Origin: CAVPMW01 sp963706515
GTDB taxonomy: Bacteria > Chloroflexota > Anaerolineae > Anaerolineales > UBA4823
Length of the DNA stretch: 64,000 nucleotides
Direction: 5' to 3'
Assembly: GCA_963706515.1 (NCBI GenBank)
Contig: CAVPMW010000007.1
Location: 186,001 to 250,000 of the forward strand
Below the pieces are notes generated by a model. That model did no database searches and was not told the origin of the DNA. It was given only the letters and a program-made list of their open reading frames with translations. Below, piece after piece: positions 20,448-28,574 of this stretch (its first letter is position 1; each line of letters opens with the position of its first letter). The position numbers and the translations under genes were made by a program.

Positions 20448-20894
20448 ATGAACCGGATTCTACTCACCATCGGTTTGTGCGTAGGGCTGATTTTCCTGGC
20501 AGCCTGCACGAGCTCAGCTAAATCCACCCAAACCGCTTCGATTACGGGCATCCTCTGGCAGTGGACGAGCGTAACCAACCAGACCACAAAAGAGACGACC
20601 ACCGTCCCCAGCCCAGAAAACTACACGATTACCTTCAACGATGATGGCACACTCGATGGCAAAGCCGATTGCAATACCTTCACCGGTAAATACTCCCAAG
20701 AAAATGGCTTTTCCATTACACTGGGCGCAACCACGATGATGTACTGCGGCGATGCCTCGTTAGACCAGCAATATCTGCAGCTGCTGGGCAGCGTGGCCGC
20801 CGGCGGGCCGGATGGCGCCGGAAACCTGGCATTGGAGACGGCCGGAGGCGAGCAGCGCATGCTTTTCAAAAATGGAGGAACATCCAAGAAATAA
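20448..20894 (+). CDS. META-domain lipoprotein 1 (HslJ-like)
   Basis: 148 residues. The signal peptide ends in a lipobox: GLIFLAACTSSAK, with the lipid-modified Cys at residue 23. The mature domain is META/HslJ-like: ILWQWTSVTNQTTKE, ENYTITFNDDGTLDGKADCN and FTGKYSQENGFSITLG, with cysteines KADCN and MYCGD that may form a disulfide. These proteins sit on the outer face of the membrane and are linked to envelope stress in enterobacteria (family knowledge). ATTAAGGAGCAAATAG precedes the start. The gene lies 86 bp before arylsulfatase 3. A paralogue is at 24594. Confidence 0.82.
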   Translation: MNRILLTIGLCVGLIFLAACTSSAKSTQTASITGILWQWTSVTNQTTKETTTVPSPENYTITFNDDGTLDGKADCNTFTGKYSQENGFSITLGATTMMYCGDASLDQQYLQLLGSVAAGGPDGAGNLALETAGGEQRMLFKNGGTSKK

Positions 20895-20980
20895 GAGAGT
20901 AAGTCATTCACAATCCGAATCAACTCAGCCAACATGGCTAACTCGAAACTAACCTGCGTTTCGTTAAGGAGATATAAATT

Positions 20981-23324
20981 ATGGCTACAAAACCTTTCAA
21001 AGGCGTCATCAACATCGACATCAAAGACTCCACCCCAGATTGGGAGCCTTATACCCAACCGGCAGCGCCGGAGGGTGCACCGAGTGTTCTGTACATCGTG
21101 CTCGACGATGTCGGCTTTTCGGCAATGGAGCCGTGGGGCGGGCTGATCGAGACGCCCAATATCAACCGCATTGCCGCGAACGGATTGACCTACACCAACT
21201 TCCATACTACGGCGTTGTGTTCACCGACGCGCTCATGTTTGCTTACCGGACGCAATCACACCACAAACGGCATGGCGTGCATCACCGAAGGCAGCAGCGG
21301 TTTCCCTGGCTCGAACGGGCACATCCCCTTCGAGTGCGCCACCATCGCCGAAGTGCTTGGCGAGCGCGGCTGGAACACGTATGCGCTGGGCAAATGGCAC
21401 CTGACCCCTGTAGACGAGCTCAACATGGCAGCCTCCAAGCGCACCTGGCCCCTGGGGCGCGGCTTCGAGCGCTTCTACGGGTTCCTGGGAGCTGAGACCA
21501 ACCAGTGGTACCCGGACCTCACCTACGACAACCACCCCGTCGACCAGCCGAAGGGACCCGAGGAGGGCTATCACCTCACCGAAGACCTGACCGACAAGGC
21601 CATCGAGTTCATCCGCGACGCTAAGGTGATCGCACCAGACAGGCCATTCTTTATGTACTTTTGTCCCGGTGCATGCCACGCCCCGCACCACGCTCCCAAG
21701 GAGTGGATTGAAAAGTACAAGGGCAAGTTCGATATGGGCTACGACAAATATCGCGAGCTCGTCTTCGAGCGGCAGAAGAAGATGGGCATTATGCCCACGG
21801 ACGCCGAGCTCACGCCCGCCAACCCGTATGTCAATGAGAAGAGTGTGGATGGCAAGGTTTGGAATCCGCTGGATGCAACCCGCCCATGGGACTCGCTAAA
21901 CGCCGACGAGAAGAAATTGTTCACCCGGATGGCAGAAGTGTATGCCGGCTTCCTTTCCCACGCTGACCATCACATCGGGCGGCTTCTGGATTACCTCGAA
22001 GCATCCGGCCAGCTCGAAAACACGATCATCGTGCTGGTCTCGGACAACGGCGCCAGCGGCGAGGGTGGTCCGAACGGCTCGGTCAATGAGAACAAGTTTT
22101 TCAACGGCATTCCCGACACGCTCGAAGAGAATATGAAGTACCTGGACGTGCTGGGCAGCCCAGAAACCTACAACCACTACCCGACCGGCTGGGCATGGGC
22201 GTTCAATACCCCGTTCAAGATGTGGAAGCGCTACAACTTCGAAGGCGGTGTTGCCGACCCGCTGCTGGTCTCCTGGTCCAAGGGGATCCAGGCGAAAGGC
22301 GGCGTGCGCCACCAGTTCAACCACGCCATCGACATTGTGCCCACGATCTACGAATGCCTGGGTGTGGAAATGCCGGATGTCGTCAAGGGCTTTACCCAGA
22401 ATCCACTCGAGGGCACCAGCTTTAAGTATTCCTTCGAAGAGGCAGGCGCCCCTAACCAAAAGGAATCCCAGTTCTTCGTGATGCTGGGCTCGCGCGCCAT
22501 CTGGCACAAGGGTTGGAAAGCCGTAACGGTTCACCCGACGATCTTTGGCTGGGATCACTACGCCGCGGATCGCTGGGAGCTTTACAATACCCAGGAAGAT
22601 GTGACCGAAAGCCACGACCTGGCGGCGCAGTACCCGGAAAAGCTCCAGGAGCTGATCGACCTGTGGTTCTACCAAGCGGGCAAATATAACGGCTTCCCGC
22701 TCGAGGATCGCACGCCGGTCGAGATCATCCTATCCCCACGTCCGCAGATGACCAAGCCGCACGACCGCTACGTCTACTACCCAGATTGCGCGGATGTTCC
22801 AGAAGTCAGCCGCGGCCAACATCCGCAACCGCTCGTACACGATTGTCGCCGAAGTGGACATCGAGACGCCGGAAGCGGAAGGTGTGCTGCTCGCGCACGG
22901 TGCCAGGTTCGGCGGGCACTCACTGTACGTCAAAGACGGCACCCTCAAATACGTCTACAACTTTGCGGGCATCGTCGAGCAGATGGTCGTTGCGGCGGAG
23001 AAGGTGCCGACCGGGAAATGCCAGCTCTCGGCGGCGTTTGTGCGCGAAGGCACCGACATGCCCACGCATGGCACGCTGACGCTGTATATCAATGATAAAG
23101 CGGTTGGCTCAGCCCAGATCAGGACCCAGCCCGGCTACTTCGCACTGGATGGCGAGGGCTTATGCATCGGACGCGATAGCGCCGATCCGGTTACAAAGGA
23201 CTATCCCGGCGAGCGCCCCTGGGAGTTCACGGGCGGCACGATCAGGCAGGTAATGGTCGATGTGAGCGGCGATCCTTTTATCAATGTTGAGCACGAAGCG
23301 GCTATGTCGCTCATACGGGACTGA
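20981..23324 (+). CDS. Arylsulfatase 3, cytoplasmic, with C-terminal beta-sandwich (one frameshift)
   Basis: About 780 residues once one extra C near 22808 is removed. It has the same architecture as the other two sulfatases but is more diverged: VLDDVGFSAMEPWGGLIETP, formylglycine motif CSPTRSCLLTGRNHTTNGMA, LGKWHLTP, YLEASGQLENTIIVLVSDNG (metal Asp/Asn) and a jelly-roll end (SLYVKDGTLKYVYNFAG). N-terminal KPFKGVINIDIKDSTPDWEP contains no signal peptide. GTTAAGGAGATATAAATT precedes the ATG. The different active-site surroundings (LGKWHLTP versus FGKCHEVP) suggest another substrate. Followed by two hairpins and the HdeD-like gene. Confidence 0.9.
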
Positions 23325-23356
23325 CATTAGTCATAGCGCCTATAGCAGAATGAATC

Positions 23357-23388
23357 AGGTGGAGGGCACCCGCCTGCGCCCTCCACCT
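23357..23388 (+). terminator. Hairpin after arylsulfatase 3
   Basis: AGGTGGAGGGC / GCCCTCCACCT, perfect 11-bp stem with 10-nt loop, 33 bases after the stop. A second stem, CCTCTGG / CCAGAGG, follows at about 23417-23457. There is no T-run after the first; together they likely end the transcript. Confidence 0.6.
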
Positions 23389-23540
23389 CATCACCCAAAC
23401 TGTGGTTGAGACTCATTCCTCTGGAGCAACTGGAGCGTAACTCCCCGCCACCAGAGGGGTTTATACGAGTGACCTGCCCTTTTCAGCCTGGTCTGATTCA
23501 ATGGGCATAAAAACAATCTAAAAGTGAAGGAGAATTAAGA

Positions 23541-24110
23541 ATGACCGCTACAACCGCACCAACCGAAGTTTCTGCAACATCCATGAAGAACAACCCGCGC
23601 CCCTGGGGGTTGATGTTGGTCCAGGGCATCCTGCTCGTCCTCGTTGGAGGCGTCCTGCTCTGGTCGCCGCTAAAGACCCAGGTGAATGCCTACCTGCTCC
23701 TGGTACAGCTACTGGGGTTGTGGTGGCTCATCGAGGGCTTCCTGGACCTGGTGCACATGTTCCAGGACCATAGCGCCTGGGGCTGGAAGCTCTTCATGGG
23801 CGTGGTCAGCATCATCGCCGGCAGCTACATCCTGATGTACCCGATCGCCGCGGGTATCGCCCTGCCAAAGATCTTCGTACTGGTGCTGGGCATCTGGGGC
23901 TTGTGCTATGGCATTATCCTGCTGATCATGGCCTTCCAGGGCGGCGGCTGGGGTGCAGGCATCCTGGGCGTCCTGGGGATCATCCTGGGCATCTCACTGA
24001 TCGGAAGTTATTACCTCCTTGGGATGGGCCTGGCGATGATTTGGACTGCGGCTGTCTTTGCCGTGATTGGCGGCATCGTCCTGATCATACGCGCTTTCCA
24101 ATCGCGGTAG
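23541..24110 (+). CDS. HdeD-like DUF308 membrane protein
   Basis: 189 residues with a polar N-terminus then six hydrophobic segments: WGLMLVQGILLVLVGGVLLW (TM1), LLVQLLGLWWLIEGFLDLV, WGWKLFMGVVSIIAGSYILM, then three more ending IWTAAVFAVIGGIVLIIRAF. The DUF308 pattern 'G...i..G..l...P' is visible in each pair. HdeD in E. coli is tied to acid/envelope stress; its biochemical role is unknown. The ribosome site GAAGGAGAA is 7 nt upstream. It belongs with the META, DUF1269 and SHOCT proteins of this island. The very long palindrome at 24202 follows it. Confidence 0.85.
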   Translation: MTATTAPTEVSATSMKNNPRPWGLMLVQGILLVLVGGVLLWSPLKTQVNAYLLLVQLLGLWWLIEGFLDLVHMFQDHSAWGWKLFMGVVSIIAGSYILMYPIAAGIALPKIFVLVLGIWGLCYGIILLIMAFQGGGWGAGILGVLGIILGISLIGSYYLLGMGLAMIWTAAVFAVIGGIVLIIRAFQSR

Positions 24111-24201
24111 ACAGGTTTTTCGTAACTTATTGAATTATCGGTTCCAAATAAACCCGTTCAGGTGGTCATTGTTGTCCTGGATCACCTGAGCAGTGCGTTG
24201 C

Positions 24202-24254
24202 CGTAAAAAATGGGTGTAGGGCTGGCAAAGCCAGCCCTACACCCATTTTTTACG
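24202..24254. repeat. Perfect 25-bp palindrome with 3-nt loop
   Basis: Arms 24202-24226 and 24230-24254 are exact reverse complements around the loop AAA. The inner part is GGGTGTAGGGCTGGC and the outer end CGTAAAAAAT. Read on the plus strand it ends in T6, so it can serve as a terminator for the HdeD-like gene and also works on the other strand. The arm length and perfection exceed usual terminators. Confidence 0.75.
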
Positions 24255-24355
24255 TATCATTATCCTTTCGAGTGAGGCGACGTCCAATTCCTTCACGGGC
24301 GGTCCTTGGGCTTGCATGGGTCTAACATCGGGCATACAAGGCGTTCGAGCTCCCA

Positions 24356-24383
24356 ATTCACCCTATTTGCACCAAAATAGTGC
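24356..24383. promoter_or_regulatory. Operator-like motif, copy 3 (degenerate)
   Basis: TTGCACC-AAAATAGTGC at 24367-24383 with ATTCACC 11 bp upstream (24356). One half-site is weaker than in the other copies. It lies 210 bp before the META lipoprotein 2 start. TATACT at 24384-24389 abuts the motif and could be a -10 element. Confidence 0.5.
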
Positions 24384-24593
24384 TATACTCGCCTCCTCGA
24401 TGGGTGTAAAGTGTGCCTACGCCAGAAACACATGAGCTCGGACACAAGAGATTCAAGGGAAGAAGGTCCCAGCCAGTCCATGATGAATGGCGAAGCCGCC
24501 GACCCCAGGAAGAAGGAGCAGAGTATGCTCTGCAAAAATTCGGTTAAGCGTTCGGACCTCCGGAAGATAAAGTCCAGAAAGGAGTAAGACACT

Positions 24594-25047
24594 ATGTTTA
24601 AGAAAAGCGCATGGATTGTTTTAACATTACTGGTTGCAACATTGGTAGCCTGTTCGTCTGCAGCCAAGAACTCCCGCGGCGGTGACCTCCAGCGAGCTTG
24701 TGAACATCGTCTGGCAGTGGTCGGATATGAGCGAGACTCAGCCCGCCAGCCAATCGGTGGTGCCCGACCCGCAAAACTACACCATTACTTTTAATACCGA
24801 TGGGACGGTCGCCATCAAAGCGGACTGCAATAACGTTTCTGGCACTTACAAACTCGACGGCAGCGCGCTGACCATTACGCTCGGCGCTTCGACCATGGCG
24901 TTCTGCGGTGAAGCTTCGCAGGATGCGATCTACCTGGCCTCGTTATCCAAAGTGAATGCTGCCACAGTGGAAAATAACCGGCTGATCTTGCTCTTCGCCA
25001 ACGATGCCGGCAGGATGGGCTTCAACAACGGCGGGGCAGCTTCTTAG
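24594..25047 (+). CDS. META-domain lipoprotein 2 (one frameshift)
   Basis: About 150 residues after removing one C in the CCC near 24672. Lipobox: LLVATLVACSSAAK, lipid-modified Cys at residue 22. The mature domain (VNIVWQWSDMSETQPASQS; QNYTITFNTDGTVAIKADCN; LTITLGASTMAFCGEAS) is clearly paralogous to the lipoprotein at 20448, with the same cysteine pair. AAAGGAGTAAGACACT precedes the ATG. Presumably exported and membrane-anchored like its paralogue. It is followed by an intrinsic terminator. Confidence 0.8.
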
Positions 25048-25101
25048 AGACCCTTCCATTGGGATATATAGATCCGGAATAACCAGAATAACCTGATAGA
25101 G

Positions 25102-25143
25102 AATCATCGGGCAAGCCTGCGGGCTTGCCCGATGATTTTTTGA
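25102..25143 (+). terminator. Intrinsic terminator after META lipoprotein 2
   Basis: AATCATCGGGCAAGCC / GGCTTGCCCGATGATT, perfect 16-bp stem, 4-nt loop, followed by six T. Confidence 0.9.
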
Positions 25144-25272
25144 TTTCCGACCAGATATGAGTGTGCCCGGTACTATCATTTTGGATGACCATCCTGGATA
25201 ATCTGTAGAATCTGGATTTATTTTATTAACAAGACGTTAAAATTAGTTTTATAATTCAATACAATTTTCTGC

Positions 25273-25278
25273 TATAAT
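25273..25278 (+). promoter_or_regulatory. -10 element close to the LuxR start codon
   Basis: Consensus TATAAT only 13 nt upstream of the ATG at 25292, with no Shine-Dalgarno sequence between. Transcription from here would give a leader of about six bases or none. The -35 region (around 25250) is AT-rich but not consensus. Confidence 0.45.
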
Positions 25279-25291
25279 TTTTGCTCCGGTT

Positions 25292-28000
25292 ATGGTCGAC
25301 GCTTATCCAGTTCAGCCCCTCTTGCGCACCAAAACCTACCGGCCTCCGGTCACTGACGATTATATTCCGAGGCCGCAATTATTCGCGCTGCTCAATCGGA
25401 TCCAGGCCAGGCCGATCACGGTGCTCATTGCTCCTGCCGGTTACGGAAAGACCACTCTTTTGAGCGCCTGGCTGGAAACAAATGAGCTCCCCAGCGCCTG
25501 GGTGACCCTGGATGAGAATGATAACGACCTGGCTGTGTTCCTGACTTATTTTACAGTCGCTGTTGACAGCTTGTTCCCTGACGCATGTGCACAAACTGTG
25601 GCGCTGCTTAGCTCCACAGAGGTCCCTCCCCTGGCGGAAGTTACCACCCATCTGAGTAATGAGATCGACGAGATCCAAAAGGAATTCATCCTGGTTCTGG
25701 ACGATTACCATGCCATTACGGAGCCAAATATCCATACATTGCTCGGCGATCTGATCCGCCGTCCGCAGCGTAGCCTGCACCTGGTGCTGGCTACTCGCCA
25801 CGACCCACCTTTACCCCTGGTGACCTTGCGCGCCCACAACCAGCTCAGTGAGCTTCGTTCCCAGCAGCTGCGCTTCTCTAAGGAAGAGGTCGCCATGTTT
25901 ATGAGCGGGGCTCTGAGTGTTGCTTTAGATGAGTCTACACTCGCCCTCCTGCAGGAAAAAACGGAGGGCTGGGCAGCCGGCTTGCGTCTGGCGGCAATCT
26001 CTTTGGCGCAAAGGCGCGACTTGAGCAAGGCATTGGCTGATATCCACGGCGACAACCGCTATATCATGGAATACCTGGTCGGTGAAGTACTCAACCATTT
26101 AAATCCTGTTGAGCTTCAATTTCTCTTAAAAACCAGCATCCTCGACCGGCTGTGCGCTCCCCTTAGCCAGGCTGTAACCGGGTCAGATCACCTGGAAACG
26201 AACGCCCAGGCAATCTTGAAGGCGCTCGAAGCGCGGAACCTGTTCATCGAGCCGTTGGATGACCGCGATCAGTGGCACCGTTATCATCCCTTGTTCCGGG
26301 AGTTTTTACACACCCGGCTGCTGCGCCAGTATAGCCCAGAAGAAATCGCTGCTTTGCACAGCCGTGCCGGACATTGGTTTGCTGAACATGGTTATATCGA
26401 AGAGGCAATCGATGAAGCCCTGGCTGCAGGTGATATTCGCACTGCCATGCGCGTGCTGGTCGAGCACCAATATCAAATTATGGATCAGGAGGATTGGCAG
26501 CGCCTGGAGCGGCTTTATAAAAAATTTCCAGTCTCTGTATGTACGAGTGAACCGGACCTGCTCTTGCTTCAGGCTTGGATCCAGGTCGGTCAATGGAAAT
26601 TGGAGAAAGCCTGGCCTATCCTGGAACGCTTAAGTAGTAAGCTCAAAGAGCTGCCTCCGGAAGAAGCAAAAAGATTGCAAAGTTCCGCCGACATCCTCTC
26701 CTGCATCCGCGCCGACCTGGCTGGCGACCCTCGCCAGGCGATCTATTGCGCCGAGCGGGCGCTCAGCAATTCACCTGCCGAATGGCACATGGTGCGCCAA
26801 TATGCCTGGTTGCACCTGGCTGTTGCCTACCAACAAATTGGAAATCTAAAGCAGTCATATTCCGTTCTGGAGAAAGGATATGCAGATCTTTTTTCTGAAA
26901 CGGATCGGATCTACTTGCGACTGGGGACCTCCGGCTGTTTCGTCTATTGGATGGCCGGTGACTTGCCCAGCATTAAGCTAAAGGCCAGCTATGTGATCGA
27001 CTCGGCAACAAGATTCAGTCAGGATGAAGATATAAGCTGGAGCTATTATTTCCTCGCCATCTACCACTATCAATGTAACCAGCTCTCACTGGCCGAGCGT
27101 TATTTTACTTCTGTCATGGACAAGCCTCACCAGGCGCATCCGCATTGCTTTATATTCAGCTGCCTGGGCATGGCTCTCACCTCTCTGGCGCTTGGTTTAC
27201 CAGATAAGGCTCAGCAGGCCCTTAATTCTGCAGAAGAGTACTGCATGTTTACAGGTCATGAAGGGTTATTTGGCGTATTGCGTGCGTTCCAGGCTGAATT
27301 GGCCCTGCTGGAAAGCCGCCAGGAGGATGCCTATAGTTGGGCGCTGCGGTCGCACGAGGACTCTGATGTATCCCTGATGCCTTACTTTTTCACCTACCAA
27401 CTGTCCTTGCCCAAAATCTTGCTCGCCCTAAACACTCCAGAAAGCCGGCAAAAGGCAGCTGAGATATTGTCGCAACTCTTTGAATTCGCAACGAATGCGC
27501 ATAACATCCACGTCCAGATCGAAGTGCTCGCCTTGCAGGCTCTGCTCCACGACGCCGAACGGGACCAGGCGCAGGCAGATGAGTTATTAAACCAGGCGAT
27601 TAAGCTCGCCCAGCCGGGTGGATTTATCCGCTTATTCGTCGATTTGGGACCCCAGATGGCCGTCCTCCTGCGCCGGCTGAGCAGGCAGGGGAGCTATCCA
27701 GCGTACATTAAACAGATCCTTGGAGCATTCCAACCCCTGGCTTCGCCTCGTGCCCTATCTGATGATGAAGAAATGGTCGAACCCTTAAGCCCACGTGAGG
27801 TCGAAATATTATCCTTATTGGCGCAGCGCTTAAGCAATAAAGAGATTGCTGACCAGCTGTATATCTCACCGATCACCGTCAAGCGCCATACGATAAATAT
27901 CTACCAAAAGCTCAATGTAAAGAATCGACGGGAGGCCGCCGATCGAGCGGCTGAGCTAGGCCTTATTCCCTGGCACGCAGTGAACCCAAGCGGCCTGTAA
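25292..28000 (+). CDS. MalT-like LuxR-family ATP-dependent transcriptional regulator
   Basis: 902 residues. The order is: N-terminal LLRTKTYRPP lead typical of these regulators; STAND/NACHT-type ATPase with Walker A APAGYGKTT (~residues 47-55) and Walker B FILVLDDYHAI (~131); winged-helix part ending HRYHPLFREFLHTRL; a long TPR-like superhelix (~350-780) that would bind the inducer; and a C-terminal LuxR HTH (LSPREVEILSLLAQRLSNKE, then TVKRHTINIYQKLNV). Such proteins switch on ATP and ligand binding. It sits in the middle of the stress/arylsulfatase island, flanked by operator copies 3 and 4, and is the only one-component regulator encoded there, so it is the leading candidate regulator (inference). 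Confidence 0.92.
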   Translation: MVDAYPVQPLLRTKTYRPPVTDDYIPRPQLFALLNRIQARPITVLIAPAGYGKTTLLSAWLETNELPSAWVTLDENDNDLAVFLTYFTVAVDSLFPDACAQTVALLSSTEVPPLAEVTTHLSNEIDEIQKEFILVLDDYHAITEPNIHTLLGDLIRRPQRSLHLVLATRHDPPLPLVTLRAHNQLSELRSQQLRFSKEEVAMFMSGALSVALDESTLALLQEKTEGWAAGLRLAAISLAQRRDLSKALADIHGDNRYIMEYLVGEVLNHLNPVELQFLLKTSILDRLCAPLSQAVTGSDHLETNAQAILKALEARNLFIEPLDDRDQWHRYHPLFREFLHTRLLRQYSPEEIAALHSRAGHWFAEHGYIEEAIDEALAAGDIRTAMRVLVEHQYQIMDQEDWQRLERLYKKFPVSVCTSEPDLLLLQAWIQVGQWKLEKAWPILERLSSKLKELPPEEAKRLQSSADILSCIRADLAGDPRQAIYCAERALSNSPAEWHMVRQYAWLHLAVAYQQIGNLKQSYSVLEKGYADLFSETDRIYLRLGTSGCFVYWMAGDLPSIKLKASYVIDSATRFSQDEDISWSYYFLAIYHYQCNQLSLAERYFTSVMDKPHQAHPHCFIFSCLGMALTSLALGLPDKAQQALNSAEEYCMFTGHEGLFGVLRAFQAELALLESRQEDAYSWALRSHEDSDVSLMPYFFTYQLSLPKILLALNTPESRQKAAEILSQLFEFATNAHNIHVQIEVLALQALLHDAERDQAQADELLNQAIKLAQPGGFIRLFVDLGPQMAVLLRRLSRQGSYPAYIKQILGAFQPLASPRALSDDEEMVEPLSPREVEILSLLAQRLSNKEIADQLYISPITVKRHTINIYQKLNVKNRREAADRAAELGLIPWHAVNPSGL

Positions 28001-28029
28001 TGCTTTCAGGTACAAACTGAAACGCAATA

Positions 28030-28058
28030 TTGCACCCCCCTTTGCACCTTTTTGGTGC
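28030..28058. promoter_or_regulatory. Operator-like motif, copy 4 (triple half-site)
   Basis: TTGCACC-T-TTTTGGTGC at 28042-28058 with TTGCACC 12 bp upstream at 28030; the one-base larger offset lies in a C-run, where an inserted base is plausible. It shares the flank CTTTTATT with copy 2. It is 125 bp before the small gene at 28184 and 42 bp after the LuxR stop. Confidence 0.65.
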
Positions 28059-28183
28059 TTTTATTCTCACCCATTTTCATATAAACTTATAGCGCAGTAA
28101 GTGATTTACCGGTTTTATATTCAAATGGAAATGCTTATATTCGGAAAGATCTAAAGAGATATTCCCAGATAAACGGATGACAT

Positions 28184-28447
28184 ATGGCGGATGAAGATAC
28201 GCCTCATATTGATAAACCGGGGTATTATCATATCTGCGTGAACGGCTACCTGGACAAGAGCTGGTCGAGCTGTCTGAGCGGGTTGTCTATAACCTGCACC
28301 AATATCCTCGATGGCTCGAAAAGCACAGAGCTTTCCGGCCTGCTGGCAGACCAGGCAGCGCTCATCGGGGTTTTGAACACCCTGTATAACCTGGGGTTTA
28401 CGCTGCTAAAAGTAGAACGACTAACCAGAGGCGAGAATTCATCCTGA
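28184..28447 (+). CDS. Small conserved hypothetical protein (YHIxVxGxLDxSW type)
   Basis: 87 residues. The blocks YYHICVNGYLDKSWSSCLSG and LSGLLADQAALIGVLNTLYN followed by LGFTLLKVER match a small hypothetical family that I recall as frequent in Chloroflexota and Actinobacteria, often near LuxR or stress genes. It is predicted alpha/beta, soluble, with no motif of catalysis. No clear ribosome site precedes the ATG (CGGATGACAT). The gene lies 125 bp after operator copy 4 and is separated by 127 bp from the alanine-rich repeat gene. Confidence 0.65.
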   Translation: MADEDTPHIDKPGYYHICVNGYLDKSWSSCLSGLSITCTNILDGSKSTELSGLLADQAALIGVLNTLYNLGFTLLKVERLTRGENSS

Positions 28448-28574
28448 TATTTGACAGCTAAATCTGCTAAAATTGCCGTATCCAACCCTGGAACTAGATC
28501 CATAAAACTCAGCAATAACTGTCCTCATGGATAGTTAAAATATAATCAGGTCATATACCTTAAGGAGTGTACAG

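Noticed and set aside
657..25047. Treating the broken genes as pseudogenes
   Set aside because: Single-base insertions dominate, both sides keep conserved motifs, and corrected lengths equal the family lengths (for example 791 and 790 residues for the two sulfatase paralogues). Sequence error explains this better than decay.
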